A stretch of 64,000 nt of DNA from Prorocentrum cordatum (Eukaryota > Sar > Dinophyceae > Prorocentrales > Prorocentraceae): assembly GCA_963575745.1 (NCBI GenBank), contig CAUYUJ010017790.1, positions 149,001-213,000 of the forward strand. Direction: 5' to 3'. Shown here piece by piece: positions 31,260 to 41,344 of this stretch. Numbering within the stretch: the stretch's first letter is position 1; each line of letters opens with the position of its first letter. The translations under genes were made by a program, and so were the position numbers. Below the pieces are notes generated by a model that ran no database searches, had not been told where the DNA came from, and saw nothing but the letters and a program-made list of their open reading frames with translations.

Positions 31260-32397
31260 CACCAACTTTGCGAACTTTCTTCTTCTGGAGTTCGTTGACC
31301 ATCTCCGCAAGCTTGGCAGGTCGTGCCTCCTCGCTCTCCTGCTGCAGTTTGGTCCACAACTCTCCAGCTTCTGATTCAGAAAGGTCGATCTCAGGTGGTG
31401 GTCGCTTCTCTCCTGCACCTCCAACTGCAGGCCGCCCAGCAGCAGGAGGAGGAACAGACCCAGCAGGAGGCATACCCGCCATGGGGTCGTCAACCGTCCC
31501 TGCGAGGGCAACACTCTCGAAAACGATCTTCTGGAACTTCTCAAACTTCGGGTGCACGCTGAGATCCTTGAACAACTTCTCAAGCTCGGCATCCTCGGCA
31601 AGGATGGGGTTGGAGCCCAGCTGCTTGATGAAATCCTCAGGGACTCCTGCAGCTTCCACTCCTTTGGGGCCTCGTTGTTTACGCAACTTGGCTGCCGACG
31701 TTTCGACTTCCACTTCGAGGAGATCAACTTCCTTCGACTTCGCCTCGAGTGCAGCTCTTTTGCCGTCCAACTCGTTCTGAAGTGCTTGCAACCTTGCCGA
31801 AAGTTCCGATATCTCATTCTCCATCTTCGTCTTCTGCGACTTGCAGCGTTCAAGTTTCTGAAAGGCAGCCTTATGCGCCGACACGGGCGGGCGCATGGCT
31901 CTGTGCTCTTCTCGAAGCTGGTCCAACCTTTTCTTTGCCGCTGGCAAGTCAGGATCGTCCTCGTCCAGCTCCTTCGTTTGCTTGATGAACTGGTCGAGAA
32001 CATCGATGCGCTTCTGAAGCGCAACTCTCTTGGCGTAGTCCGTCTCGTTACCGTTGGAATCCTTGGGCTGCGCGTCCACTCCGTCGGGCTTGGCCGCACC
32101 TCCCTTCTCAGCCTTGACTCTCTTGAGCTCAGCTGAAAGAAACTCCATCTGCTTCTGCATCTGCTTGTACTGATCACTCCACGGCGCTGGAGTCGGTGGT
32201 CCACGGCGAGGCGCTGACGCAGGCTGCTGCATCGCCTCCTTGGCCGCCTTCCGCGCTCGTTGGATGATTGACGCCGGTGCATCCTGGCCACATCTGCACT
32301 TGATGCGGCTCGCCCAATTCGCCGACGCCCCACAGGATGGGCACCCCCATGTTGGTTTGCGGGGTCCTGGTAGAACAGGCCCCGCCAAGAGCGCCAT
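31168..32397 (-). CDS. LINE-B ORF1: zinc ribbon plus coiled-coil protein
   Basis: The 409-aa frame starts at ATG 32397. Residues 17-38 carry a zinc ribbon: WGCPSCGASANWASRIKCRC. Residues about 75-240 are a long coiled coil with QYKQMQKQMEFLSAELKRVK, RIDVLDQFIKQTKELDEDD and LQALQNELDGKRAALEAKSK. The C-terminal part is charged, Pro/Gly-containing, and ends near an L-x-x-x-S-x-x-L helix. The layout matches LINE-A ORF1 although the sequences differ greatly. No RRM is seen. The likely role is binding and packaging of the element RNA. Confidence 0.78.
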   Translation of the reverse strand: MALLAGPVLPGPRKPTWGCPSCGASANWASRIKCRCGQDAPASIIQRARKAAKEAMQQPASAPRRGPPTPAPWSDQYKQMQKQMEFLSAELKRVKAEKGGAAKPDGVDAQPKDSNGNETDYAKRVALQKRIDVLDQFIKQTKELDEDDPDLPAAKKRLDQLREEHRAMRPPVSAHKAAFQKLERCKSQKTKMENEISELSARLQALQNELDGKRAALEAKSKEVDLLEVEVETSAAKLRKQRGPKGVEAAGVPEDFIKQLGSNPILAEDAELEKLFKDLSVHPKFEKFQKIVFESVALAGTVDDPMAGMPPAGSVPPPAAGRPAVGGAGEKRPPPEIDLSESEAGELWTKLQQESEEARPAKLAEMVNELQKKKVRKVGDDQEDLKQSAIGEWLISCSREDTCCSCSTF

Positions 32398-32539
32398 CGG
32401 GGAGATCCTCTCGACCTCGCCCGCACAACACTCGTACTCTCCGTCTTCAACAAGATGGGGTGCTCCTGCAGGAGCTCACTGCCACAAAGGCTCGCTGCGG
32501 CGGTGCCGCTCTGAAGTCTGCCGCAGCAAGCTCAGAACG

Positions 32540-32558
32540 CCTGAGCCAGAACGGCTGG
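32540..32558 (-). other. SL-like sequence at LINE-B 5' end
   Basis: On the minus strand CCAGCCGTTCTGGCTCAGG resembles the spliced-leader end AGCCATTTTGGCTCAAG: 14 of 17 aligned bases match and the three mismatches are transitions. It lies 142 nt before the ORF1 ATG and directly next to a TCC tract, the same arrangement as the exact SL of LINE-A. Confidence 0.6.
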
Positions 32559-32606
32559 AGGAGGAGAAGGAGGAGGGGGAGGAGAAGGGGGGGGAGGGGG
32601 GGGAGC
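32555..32606 (+). repeat. GGA tract flanking LINE-B 5' end
   Basis: GGAGGAGGAGAAGGAGGAGG and G-rich continuation. On the LINE-B sense strand this is TCC directly upstream of the SL-like sequence. Confidence 0.85.
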
Positions 32607-32661
32607 CATCCCAGATCTCAGGAGGGCGCCGAAAGGGGGTTGTAGAAGAAGAAGCAATTGC

Positions 32662-32822
32662 CATAAACATACACTTTTGGCGCTCCGCGCGGATTTCTTG
32701 GATCTGCGCTGGACCCCCCTCTGTCGCGCGGAGAGCGCCAGGGGCGGCGCTGGAGGCGCCGCCGGGGGGGCCCCAGCGCGGATCCTTCAAAACCGCGCGG
32801 AGCGCCCAAAGTTTATGCTTAC
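32662..32822. mobile_element. Foldback element, about 160 bp
   Basis: The left arm contains ACTTTTGGCGCTCCGCGCGG then GGATCTGCGCTGG; the right arm, reverse complemented, reads AACTTTGGGCGCTCCGCGCG then GGATCCGCGCTGG in the same order. The two arms pair over almost the whole length with a GC-rich loop. A partial copy of one arm lies at 10518-10560. No coding capacity; it looks like a MITE or foldback repeat. Confidence 0.65.
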
Positions 32823-33359
32823 GGTGTCTTTCTCCCTCGATTCGGGCGTTGGCAGAACTGGGTTTAGTGGAACCTGGTTTAGTGATCTGTACTGGGGGCG
32901 CCCCCCCGTCCCATTTCCACTAACCAGAACTGCCGTCACCCGAAAAAACGCTTGCTATGGCAAACCTGGTTTCGTGATTCTGGCCCCTTCAGAAGCTCCG
33001 GGGCCCTGCCACTCACCGGGTCCTCTGACCTGGGGCCCTGGCCATCCCCGATCGATGGTAGGGAGAGGAGGGACAGGGAAGGGGGGGGAGGGAGACAGCG
33101 AGAGCGAAGGCCGTAGACGCGCTAACGGCGATGCAGATAACGGCGATGTAGGTTTCGGTATTGTGGGAACGCGCGGCTCGTGCTTCCCTACAATCCGCTG
33201 TGTCGCTTTCGCTCGATACATCCGCAGATCGGCAATGTAGGAACACGTGTGGTTCGTGATTTCCTACAGCTCGGTTTCCAACATCACCGTTGAGCAACAT
33301 CGCCGTTAGCGTGGCCTTGGGAAGGGTGGCGCAGATGCCCACCCCTCGGCGCACACCCT

Positions 33360-33473
33360 CCTCTCCTCCTCCTCCTCCTCCTCCTCCTCCTCCTCCTCCT
33401 CCTCCTCCTCCTCCTCCTCCTCCTCCTCCTCCTCCTCCTCCTCCTCCTCCTCCTCCTCCTCCTCCTGGGGAGT
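33360..33473 (+). repeat. (TCC)n microsatellite
   Basis: Near-perfect TCC over about 110 bp ending in CCTGGGGAGTGCC. The preceding 32823-33359 contains no recognisable gene. Confidence 0.95.
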
Positions 33474-33729
33474 GCCCCCCCCCCCGCGCGCACGGGGCGC
33501 ACGCCGGGGGCGAAGAATTCTCGGGGGTTGCCGCGGGCGCAGCGCCGGGCGAAAGGCCCGCGTGCACTCCGGTCGGGCGTGTCCCTCTACAGGGGGGATG
33601 CTCATTTTTTCAATATAAAAAAATTATGCTACCGAGGAACCCCACATACTTATTTCAGATCCTGCGTGGTCATATCATGTTGCACCAAGCACAGCCTCCT
33701 GGCATTGTCGTTCGCCTCTGTGGCGTCGG

Positions 33730-35330
33730 GGATCTGCAACGCCTGCCACACTTTGCGAGCCCGCAACGGATAGGGGGGACCAGCCCCAGCGCACCCCCTG
33801 TGGTGTCGAGGACGTGCAACGCCTGCCACAATTTGCGAGCCCGAAGCGGATATGGGGGACCACCCCCTGCGCACCCCCTTGTGGTGTCGAGAAGGTGCAA
33901 CGCCCGCCACACTTTGCGAGCCCGCGCCGCATAAGGGCACCACCCCCTGCGCACCCCTTTTGGTGTCGAGAAAATGCAACGCCTGCCACACTTTGCGAGC
34001 CCGAAACTGATGGGGGACCACCCCCTGCGCACCCCCTCTGGTGTCGAGAATATGCCGTGCCTGCTGTGCCCTGGACGACCGTCACGGATAGCGGCCGCGG
34101 TGAGAGACCACCCCCTGCGCACCCCCTCTGGTGTCGAGAATATGCCATGCCTGCTGTGCCCTGGACGACCGTCACGGATAGCGGCCGCGGTGAGAGACCA
34201 CCCCCTGCGCACCCCCTATGGTGTCGAGAATATGCCATGCCTGCTGTGCCCTGGACGACCGTCACGGATAGCGGCCGCGGTGAGAGACCACCCCCTGCGC
34301 ACCCCCTCTGGTGTCGAGAATATGCCATGCCTGCTGTGCCCTGGACGACCGTCACGGATAGCGGCCGCGGTGAGAGACCACCCCCTGCGCACCCCCTATG
34401 GTGTCGAGAATATGCCATGCCTGCTGTGCCCTGGACGACCGGCACGGATAGCGGCCGCGGTGAGAGACCACCCCCTGCGCACCCCCTATGGTGTCGAGAA
34501 TATGCCATGCCTGCTGTGCCCTGGACGACCGGCACGGATAGCGGCCGCGGTGAGAGACCACCCCCTGCGCACCCCCTATGGTGTCGAGAATATGCCATGC
34601 CTGCTGTGCCCTGGACGACCGTCACGGATAGCGGCCGCGGTGAGAGACCACCCCCTAGCGGCCGCACCACCCCTGCGCAATGGTGTCGAGAATATGCCAT
34701 GCCTGCTGTGCCCTGCACGGATAGCGGCCGCGGTGCCCTGCACCCCCCTGGTGTCGCCACTGGACGACCGCACGGATAGCGGCCGCGGTGAGAGACCACC
34801 CCCTGCGCACCCCCTATGGTGTCGAGAATATGCCATGCCTGCTGTGCCCTGGACGACCGGCACGGATAGCGGCCGCGGTGAGAGACCACCCCCTGCGCAC
34901 CCCCTCTGGTGTCGAGAATATGCCATGCCTGCTGTGCCCTGGACGACCGGCACGGATAGCGGCCGCGGTGAGAGACCACCCCCTGCCCTGCCATGACTGG
35001 ACCGGCACGGATAGCGGCCGCGGTGAGAGACCACCCCCTGTGGTGTCGAGAATATGCCATGCCTGCTGTGCCCTGGACGACCGGCACGGATAGCGGCCGC
35101 GGTGAGAGACCACCCCCTGCGCACCCCCTATGGTGTCGAGAATATGCCATGCCTGCTGTGCCCTGGACGACCGGCACGGATAGCGGCCGCGGTGAGAGAC
35201 CACCCCCTGCGCACCCCCTATGGTGTCGAGAAAGTGCCACGCCTGCCACGCCCTGCGACCCTGGGGCGGATAGAGACCGCGGTGAGGGACCACTCCCTGC
35301 ACACCCCCTGTAGTGACGAGAAAGTGCCAC
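33730..35330 (+). repeat. 90-bp minisatellite, about 17 copies
   Basis: The unit contains TGGTGTCGAGAATATGCCAT, GCCTGCTGTGCCCTGGACGA and ATAGCGGCCGCGGTGAGAGA. The phrase CACGGATAGCGGCCGCGG recurs every 90 bp from 34083 to 34623, then with indels to 35205. Units before 34030 are diverged. Since 90 is divisible by three, several frames on both strands stay open as 30-residue protein repeats (one is 551 aa on the minus strand). The central copies are nearly identical, differing mainly at G/T in CC(G)(T/G)CACGG and at A/C in CCCT(A/C)TGG. Confidence 0.9.
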
Positions 35331-35340
35331 ACATGGATGG

Positions 35341-35520
35341 TGTTGTGTAGTGTGGTGTGGTGTGGTGTGGTGTGGTGTGGTGTGGTGTGGTGTGGTGTGG
35401 TGTGGTGTGGTGTGGTGTGGTGTGGTGTGGTGTGGTGTGGTGTGGTGTGGTGTGGTGTGGTGTGGTGGTGTGTGGCGTGGTGTGGTGTGGTGCGATGTGG
35501 CGTGGTGTGGTGTGGTGTGT
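35341..35520 (+). repeat. (GTGGT)n pentanucleotide array
   Basis: About 35 copies of TGTGG/GTGGT, nearly perfect until 35465 and then mixed with CGTGG and GATGTGG variants. Val/Cys/Trp-rich open frames come from the repeat. Confidence 0.95.
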
Positions 35521-36349
35521 GTACGAGCGAGAAGGAGGAGGTGAGGTGAACGCGGGTGCGACGCGGGTGTAGAGAAAATCAGAACCCCACTTAGAATGTG
35601 GGGGGGAAAAAAAAACTGGGGACGATTTTTGTGGACTATCTTTGAAGATCTGGGGGGCCGTTTTTTCCAGTAGTTGTCTTATTGTTTCGCCCAAAAATGG
35701 CCAAAAAACAATCTGGAGACGAGTTGTGGACGATCTTTGAATAATGCGGGATGACTATTAATAAAACAATGCGAGAGAACGATTAAAAAATAGTTTTCTG
35801 ATATTTCTGCATGATTTTCTGACTGGAAGAGAATGGTTAAAAACAATAGTTTTCCAGCCCGCGGCCAGTTCTTTCTAATCGTCATCCCGGGCGCCGCCGC
35901 GTGAACACGACCCCCGGTCATTTATTAATCGTCATCCTCCATTATATGGGGGGTCTTCTTTTCCAATTTTTTTACGCCCAAAAACTCCCCCTGTAGGGGG
36001 GCACGCCCGACTTGAGGATACACCAGGTGCGCCAGGTGCACCAGCACCAGTGCGCACCCAGACCCAGGCCTCCTCGCGTCGTGGCAAACATCACGGCGGG
36101 CGGCTTTTTTCGCGATCTTCGGCCCCTGGGGGCCCTCGCTGGGCCCTGGGAGCGTCCACAAAACGGCTCGGGATGCAAAACTTGGTCCTGGGGGAGGGGT
36201 CCAGACCTCTGGGGTCGACGTTGTAAAGAAATCACGACGTCGGGGGTCTGGGGAGGCACCGCCCAATAAATGCAAGTCTGGTGCGTCGGTTTGATGTCCC
36301 TCGCGGCACGTCGCCAGGGGGGCAGCGATGGGAGGCATAACCAAGAAGG

Positions 36350-36870
36350 CTTCAGGAAACCCAAGACGGCTTCCAAGATGGCACAATCGATCCTAATGTG
36401 TTTTAAGATAGCCTCCCACGTGCCCCGAAGAGGTCTCAATACCGCCTCAAGACGGCTCCAAGTTACCATGAAGCCTCCCAAGAACCCTTCCGAAGCGACA
36501 AGGACGCTGTTTTTGCGCCTTGTCGCTTCCGATCGGCTCTGGAGCGTAAGATGGCTCCAAAATTGCACAAGAGAGCCTCAGGAGGGGGCCAAGTGGGCTC
36601 CAAGACAGCCCCAGGAGCGCCCGAGAGCGCCTCAAGAGTGCCCCAAGAAGGCCCCAGGAGGCTGTTTTTCGGCTCCCGACGGAGAGTCACCCTGTTTCTT
36701 ATCGATTGCCTCAAAGGGGGCCCCAAGGGGGTTTTCGAGGCCCCGAAGAATGCCCTGAGAGAGCCCCAAGAGGGTCCCAAGAGGGTCCCAGGAGAGCCCC
36801 CAAAAGGCTTTCAAAACTGCCCCAGGATTGCTCTCAAAGGCTCCCCGGTGCCAGACCTCACCGCAACTCG
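36350..36870 (+). repeat. CCCAAGA-rich dispersed repeat, copy 2
   Basis: Degenerate units such as CCCCAAGAGGGTCCC and CTCCAAGA. It aligns in the same orientation with 25373-25680. It is adjacent to the 161-bp satellite. The stretch 36013-36349 has no recognisable gene. Confidence 0.6.
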
Positions 36871-36919
36871 CCTCCTTGCTTCACTCGGCTCCCCCGCGCC
36901 CCTCCTCCAGACGACTCCC

Positions 36920-38580
36920 CAGGGCAGGGGCTTCGTCTGTGAGTGCTTTGTGAGGAAGTCTCAGGCGGGAGCCCCCTCCCTATGCGGCCTGCATTTGATG
37001 TTTTGAACCCGAGCGGGCGGTCACTGTAGTCACATTGGGGCTCCCGATGCCTGAATATGGAGGAAATATCCGGCGGGGAGCCTCGTGCGTGAGTGAACTA
37101 CGGGGAAGTCGCAGGCGGGAGCCCCCTCCATATGGGGCCCGCGCTTCACGTTTTTCATCTCAGCGGGTCATCCTCGAACCTATAACTGTCGTCACTTTGG
37201 GTCTCCCGAGGCCTGAATATGAATGAATTATCAGGCGGAAGCCTCGTCTGTGAGTGAACTGTGATGAAGTCTCAGGCGGGAGCCCCCTCCCTATGGGGCC
37301 CGCATTTCATGTTTGTAATCCGAGCGGGTGGTCCTCGAACCATTAACTGTCGTCACTTTGAGGCTCCCGAGGCCTGAATATTGAGGAAGTATCAGGCGAA
37401 GGCCTCGTCTGTGAGTGAACTGTGAAGAAGTCTCAAGTGGGAGCCCCCTCCCTATGGGGCCCACACTTGATGTGTTAACCCGAGCGGGTCATCCTCAACC
37501 TTGTGACTGTCGTCACTTTGGGGCTCCAGATGCTTGAATATGGAGGAAATATCAAGCGGGGAGCCTCGTGTGTGAGTGAACTACGGGGAAGTCGTAGGCG
37601 GGAGCCCCCTCCCTGTGGGGCCCGCGCTTCACGTTTTTACCTGAGCGGGTCATCCTCGATTCTGTAACTGTCGTCACTTTGGGGCTCCCGAGGCCTGAAT
37701 ATGAATGAATTATCAGGCGGAATCCTCGTCTGGGAATAAATGTTGAAGAAGTATCAGGCGGGAGCCCCCTCCGTTTGGGGCCCGCACTTCGCCCTTTTTT
37801 ATCCGAACGGGTCATCCTCAACCTTGTGACTGTCTTCACTCTGGGGCTCCCGAGGCCTGAAAATTGAAGCAGCTTCAGGCGGGGAGCCTCGTGTGTAAGT
37901 GAACAGTGAGAAAATATTAATCGGGAGCCCCTCCCTATGGGGCCCGCATGCCACGCTTTCAATCCGAGCGGGTCATCCTCAACCGTGTAGCTGTCGTCAT
38001 ACTGGCGGTCCCGAGGCCTGAATATGGAGGAAATATCCGGCGGGGAACTTCGTGTGTGAGTGAACTACGGGAAAAGCCGCAGGCGGGAGCCCCCTCCGCT
38101 TGGGGCCCGCACTTTGTGTTTTGAACCCGAACGGGGCATCCTCGAACCTGTAAATGTCGTCACTGTTGGGCTCCTGAAACCTGGATATGAACGAATTATC
38201 AAGCGGAAGCCTCGTGTGTGAGTGAAGTTTGAGGAACTCTCAGGCGGGAGCCCCCTCCCCATGTGGACCGCGCTTCATATTTTTAGTACGAGCGGGTCGA
38301 ACCGTGAACTGTTGTCACTTTCGGGCTCCTAAGGCCAGAATGCGGGGGAAGTATCAGGCGGAAGTTTCGTCTGTGAATGCTTTGTGAAGAAACCTAAAGC
38401 GGGAGCCCCCTCCATATGGGGCCCGCGCCTCACGTTTTTCATCCGAGCGGGTCATCCTCGAACCTGTAGCTGTCGTCGCGCTGGGGCTCCCGAGGCCTGA
38501 ATATGGAGGAAGTATCAGGCGGGGGGCCTCGTCTGTGAGTGAACCGCGAAGAAGTCTCAGGCGGGAGCCACCTTCCTATG
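36920..38580 (+). repeat. 161-bp satellite-like tandem array, about ten copies
   Basis: The phrase GAGCGGGTCATCCTCGAACC or close variants recurs near 37010, 37162, 37323, 37484, 37645, 37806, 37967, 38129, 38291 and 38444, giving a period close to 161 bp. Each unit also has GGGAGCCCCCTCCCTATGGG, GGCTCCCGAGGCCTGAATAT and AAGTCTCAGGCG. Copies differ by roughly 10-20%. No long frame is conserved across units. Confidence 0.88.
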
Positions 38581-38659
38581 CGCTCTGCAGAAGGCGATTC
38601 GCCCGACCCATCAGGCGAGGAGGAAGAGGAGGAACAGAAAGTGAGGACGACGACGGCGG

Positions 38660-38915
38660 CCCGGCGCAGGGGGAAACCGTTGCGTCCAGGCCAGGGGGGG
38701 TAACCCATCCTCGGCCCTATCAGGAGCAGGGGAAACCCTTGTCTCCGGGCTGGGGGTGGTAACCCATCGTCAGCCGAATCGGGGCAGGGGGGGGCCCTTG
38801 TCTCCGGGCTGGGGGTGGTAACCCATCGTCAACCGAATCGGGCGCAGGGGGAACCCGCGCGCCCGGGCCGTGGGTGGTAGCCCATCCTCGGCCGAATCGG
38901 GCTCGCCGCAGAGCT
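38660..38915 (+). repeat. About 61-bp tandem repeat, four copies
   Basis: TAACCCATC(C/G)TC(G/A)(G/A)CC at 38701, 38760, 38820 and (as TAGCCCATCC) 38878 marks units of about 60 bp, each with CTCCGGGCTGGGGGTGG or a variant. The bases 38916-39114 hold no recognisable gene. Confidence 0.75.
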
Positions 38916-39114
38916 TGGTTTCGTGTTGCATCCCGCCCGAGCGCGGCCGTGACTACCTCGGTGCCTGAGCTGGTGGGTGACGAAACAAACAGCAGGATGG
39001 CGAGGCACGGGCAACGCGGGGCGCGGGTGAGGGCCCTGCGCCAGGGCGAGAATGAGAATGACGCAGAAAAGACAATAAAGGCGCCTCACTATTCGCGAGG
39101 ACGACAGTGAAGGT

Positions 39115-39329
39115 TATTTCCAGATTAGCCTAGAAACGATTTTCACGTGTGATCCTTCCGTCGGAGTAACTATATTTCTTCTTATGAGTATGATTAACGT
39201 TTGTTTTGTATTCGTAATAATATGCCTGTTAAAGCAACTATTGGTACTATAGTTTGAATCGCTCTTCTTATGATTAGTATTAATACGTTTCTTCGCATGG
39301 TTTAAATTACCATTACTAATAATAGTGCC
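39115..39329. other. AT-rich island on the left of LINE-F
   Basis: About 215 bp of AT-rich sequence (TATTTCTTCTTATGAGTATG, TAATAATATGCC, TTAGTATTAATACG) in an otherwise GC-rich window. Similar sequence lies at 44681-44970 on the other side of LINE-F, suggesting one AT-rich tract split by the insertion. Confidence 0.6.
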
Positions 39330-39343
39330 GGTGCTCTATTACT
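39330..39343 (+). repeat. Candidate target-site duplication, LINE-F 3' side
   Basis: GGTGCTCTATTACT here matches GGTACTCTATTACT at 44667-44680 at 13 of 14 bases. The two copies exactly bracket the element inferred from its coding regions and SL-like 5' end. Confidence 0.6.
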
Positions 39344-39540
39344 TTGCTCCTGCCGGGCGCGCGGAAGCACGCTTGGGCGCCAGGGAGCCGCCGCGTCGGA
39401 AGCTGCAGCGTCGTGGAAAATCAAAATCGCGCCACCTCGTGCCTGGTGGCGAAGCAGGAGGCGGGGAGGGGCGGAAAGGGAAGGGGAAAAGGGAGGGGGA
39501 AAGGGGGGGAAAGGGGAGGGTCCGGGCATTCGAACTTTCA

Positions 39541-40164
39541 TCACGGGTATGCCCCGCATTTTGCTGCACTGAGGACTGCGGCCGAATGCCGTGGGTCACC
39601 GACGTTGGCATCCCCTCCTCCCAAACTCTGGCTTAGTATAGGTTGTATATGGGACCAGTATTCTCTCAAAGCCCCACTCGCCCACCTGATCCTTGGTCGT
39701 CCTACCTTTGTCTTGCCAATTTCTTTGGGGCGAATCGAATCGGCCTCGAATGTGGCCTGTCTGCGGGGATCGTCATTGCTGGCTGCGAGTACTTGCTGGA
39801 GTAAGATCAGTTTCCCGTGTTTGTAAACTTCCGAAAACAGCGTGATCCTGCCCTGCCCAGCCTGGTTGGTGACGTGTGCGTTGGCACGCTCCAGGACCCT
39901 TGCGTTACTGTTGGATCGATTGACATACGTCGTATCTAAGCGACGGATTGTTCGCAGACCTTTTAGTTGAAACGCGTTCAATTGGTCAACGACTGACACG
40001 TTCAGTTGCGCAGATTCTAGTCCGCATAACAGTTTTGGTCGGATGGCTTCATCCAGTGCAAGTAGCTTGAATCGCTTCGGGCAGTCACTGCGAAGCCAGA
40101 ACGCATCGAGCTTCTTGAGCAACGCCATGCATATGGACTTCCTCTTTTTGACCTCTTTAGACAC
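39541..40164 (-). pseudogene. LINE-F ORF2 C-terminal region after RT
   Basis: The 207-aa frame contains KLLALDEAIRPKLLCGLESA, DQLNAFQLKGLRTIRRLDTT and RIRWASGALREYW, the layout of the post-RT segment common in LINE ORF2 proteins of this type (mobile K-LL-G-E, F--K-LR-I). The frame differs from that of the RT core, so a shift lies between 40164 and 40280. Function in the family is poorly defined. Confidence 0.65.
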
Positions 40165-40279
40165 GTCAGACTTTCGGTTAAGATGACAGCCTAAGTATCA
40201 AACTTCTTCCAATCTTGGCACTGGGGTGCCGCCGCGGAAATGCACGTCTGGATTACATGCGGTCGTGACCAATTCGCAT

Positions 40280-41344
40280 TTACCTGTTGTTCAGTTTGAG
40301 CCCGCACTTCTCGCTCTCCGTCTCAATCGTAGCGAGAAATGCGTTCATGGCGCGGGTGTCCGTGCTTGCGCAAATTGCGCCATCGACATAAAGAACTTCG
40401 GCAACGTCCATTCCGCCGATTCTCTTGGTTTCAAGCGCCTCGTCCAATTCATCGTGCCATCGTGAATATCCGAGAACATGACCGTCATTGCGACGAGAAA
40501 AAATACGGAGAGAAAGGGCACCCCTGCCTGATGCCCGCGCGCTGTTCCTTCCAAGTCGAAGAAGACCCTCCTCTCTCCACCATGAACTCTGTGCGCGTGT
40601 AGATCGACTGAATGACGGCAACGAACTTGGGGGGCACGCCCATCCGTTGCAGTGCGTTAGTGGGGCCGGGTCGGGTCACCCTGTCGAAAGCTTTTTCCCA
40701 ACCAAGCAACACCGAAATTGCTCGCTTGTCTGTGAAATCTCCGTGCTCCGCCACTCTGCGCACACAGCGCATCGCCTGCGCCTGCCCCCGCGTTGCCTGA
40801 AGCCGCACTGCGCGGTTTGAGGACGCGCGCCGAGTGTCGTGGCCATGCGCTTTTGCACTATAGCGGCGTATATCTCGCAGGTGCTGTTTAGCAGCGATAT
40901 GGGCCAGTAGTTTCCCCAGTTGCTCGCGTCTCCATTCCTGTAAATCAGCGCAACTCGAGCTCGGAGTACTTCTGGGGAGACATACTCTTGACGCCACCAC
41001 GTGTTTAGGATGTTTAACAACGCCTGAAGGTTATCATCGTTCATCTCTTTGAATATTTCCATCGGCACATCGCCCGGGCCAGAGGCCTTGCGACGTTTGA
41101 ACTTCCTGAGGGATGCCCTGACTTCTGCCAGTTCGATATCTGCCTCGTTAAAGCGCATTTCATGAGCGCGCATGACATCAGCACGGAGCGGAGAGGGCGG
41201 AGAGGGCGGAGGGGGCGGAGGGGGCGGAGGAGGAGGGGGAGGGGGATGGGGGGGGAGGAGGAGGAGGAGGAACAAATTGAGCGTCTGATTGGCCCCAGTG
41301 GCGCTGCGCCAGGTACTCGGCCGCTGCTTCCGCATGCTAGTCAA
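40280..41344 (-). pseudogene. LINE-F ORF2 reverse transcriptase, multiply frameshifted
   Basis: Three frames cover the domain. 41344-40676 has KRRKASGPGDVPMEIFKEMN, RVALIYRNGDASNWGNYWPI and SLLNSTCEIYAAIVQKRM. 41000-40485 has ISVLLGWEKAFDRV (motif A; the catalytic Asp expected before W is Gly), GVPPKFVAVIQSIY and AGIRQGCPFSPYFF (motif B). 40621-40280 has VAEVLYVDGAICAS (motif C; YVDD changed to YVDG) and EKCGLKLNNR. Loss of Asp in motif A and of the second Asp in motif C, with frameshifts, makes it inactive. A TCC/GGA-like G-rich insert lies at 41190-41275 at the start of the RT region. Confidence 0.78.

Larger units (their letters stand above)
26336..32558 (-). mobile_element. LINE-B: apparently intact non-LTR retrotransposon
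   Basis: Minus-strand order: SL-like sequence (32558-32540), 142-nt leader, ORF1 (32397-31168), overlapping ORF2 (31259-26397), short 3' UTR and TTC/TCC tail. Neither ORF contains a stop. RT motif C is YIDD, the endonuclease GDWN motif is present and RNase H acids are kept. The element is flanked on both sides by sense-strand TCC tracts. It is the best candidate in the window for a recently active LINE. Confidence 0.88.
33571..36012. mobile_element. 2.4-kb terminal-inverted-repeat element carrying tandem arrays
   Basis: The left end GGTCGGGCGTGTCCCTCTAC-AGGGGG (33571-33597) is the inverse of the right end CCCCCTGTAGGGGGGCACGC-CCGACT (35987-36012). The same termini bound two short elements at 62247-62384 and 62730-62882. 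The right interior (35610-35940) shares GGACGATTTT-TGTGGACTATCTTTG-like sequence with those MITEs. The left interior is filled by a 90-bp minisatellite and a GTGGT array. No transposase is visible, so it is non-autonomous. Flanking target duplications are not clear. Confidence 0.6.

Noticed and set aside
31260-32453. N-terminal 400 residues of the 2018-aa minus-strand frame
   Set aside because: They overlap LINE-B ORF1 in another phase and are Arg/Ser-rich shadow sequence; ORF2 is taken from the ATG at 31259.
33675-35330. 551-aa repeat protein on the minus strand and 321- and 340-aa frames on the plus strand
   Set aside because: All are produced by the 90-bp minisatellite, whose period keeps several frames open at once; no start context or non-repeat domain.
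37000-38580. CRISPR-like array
   Set aside because: The 161-bp units are contiguous diverged tandem copies without unique spacers, and the DNA is eukaryotic.
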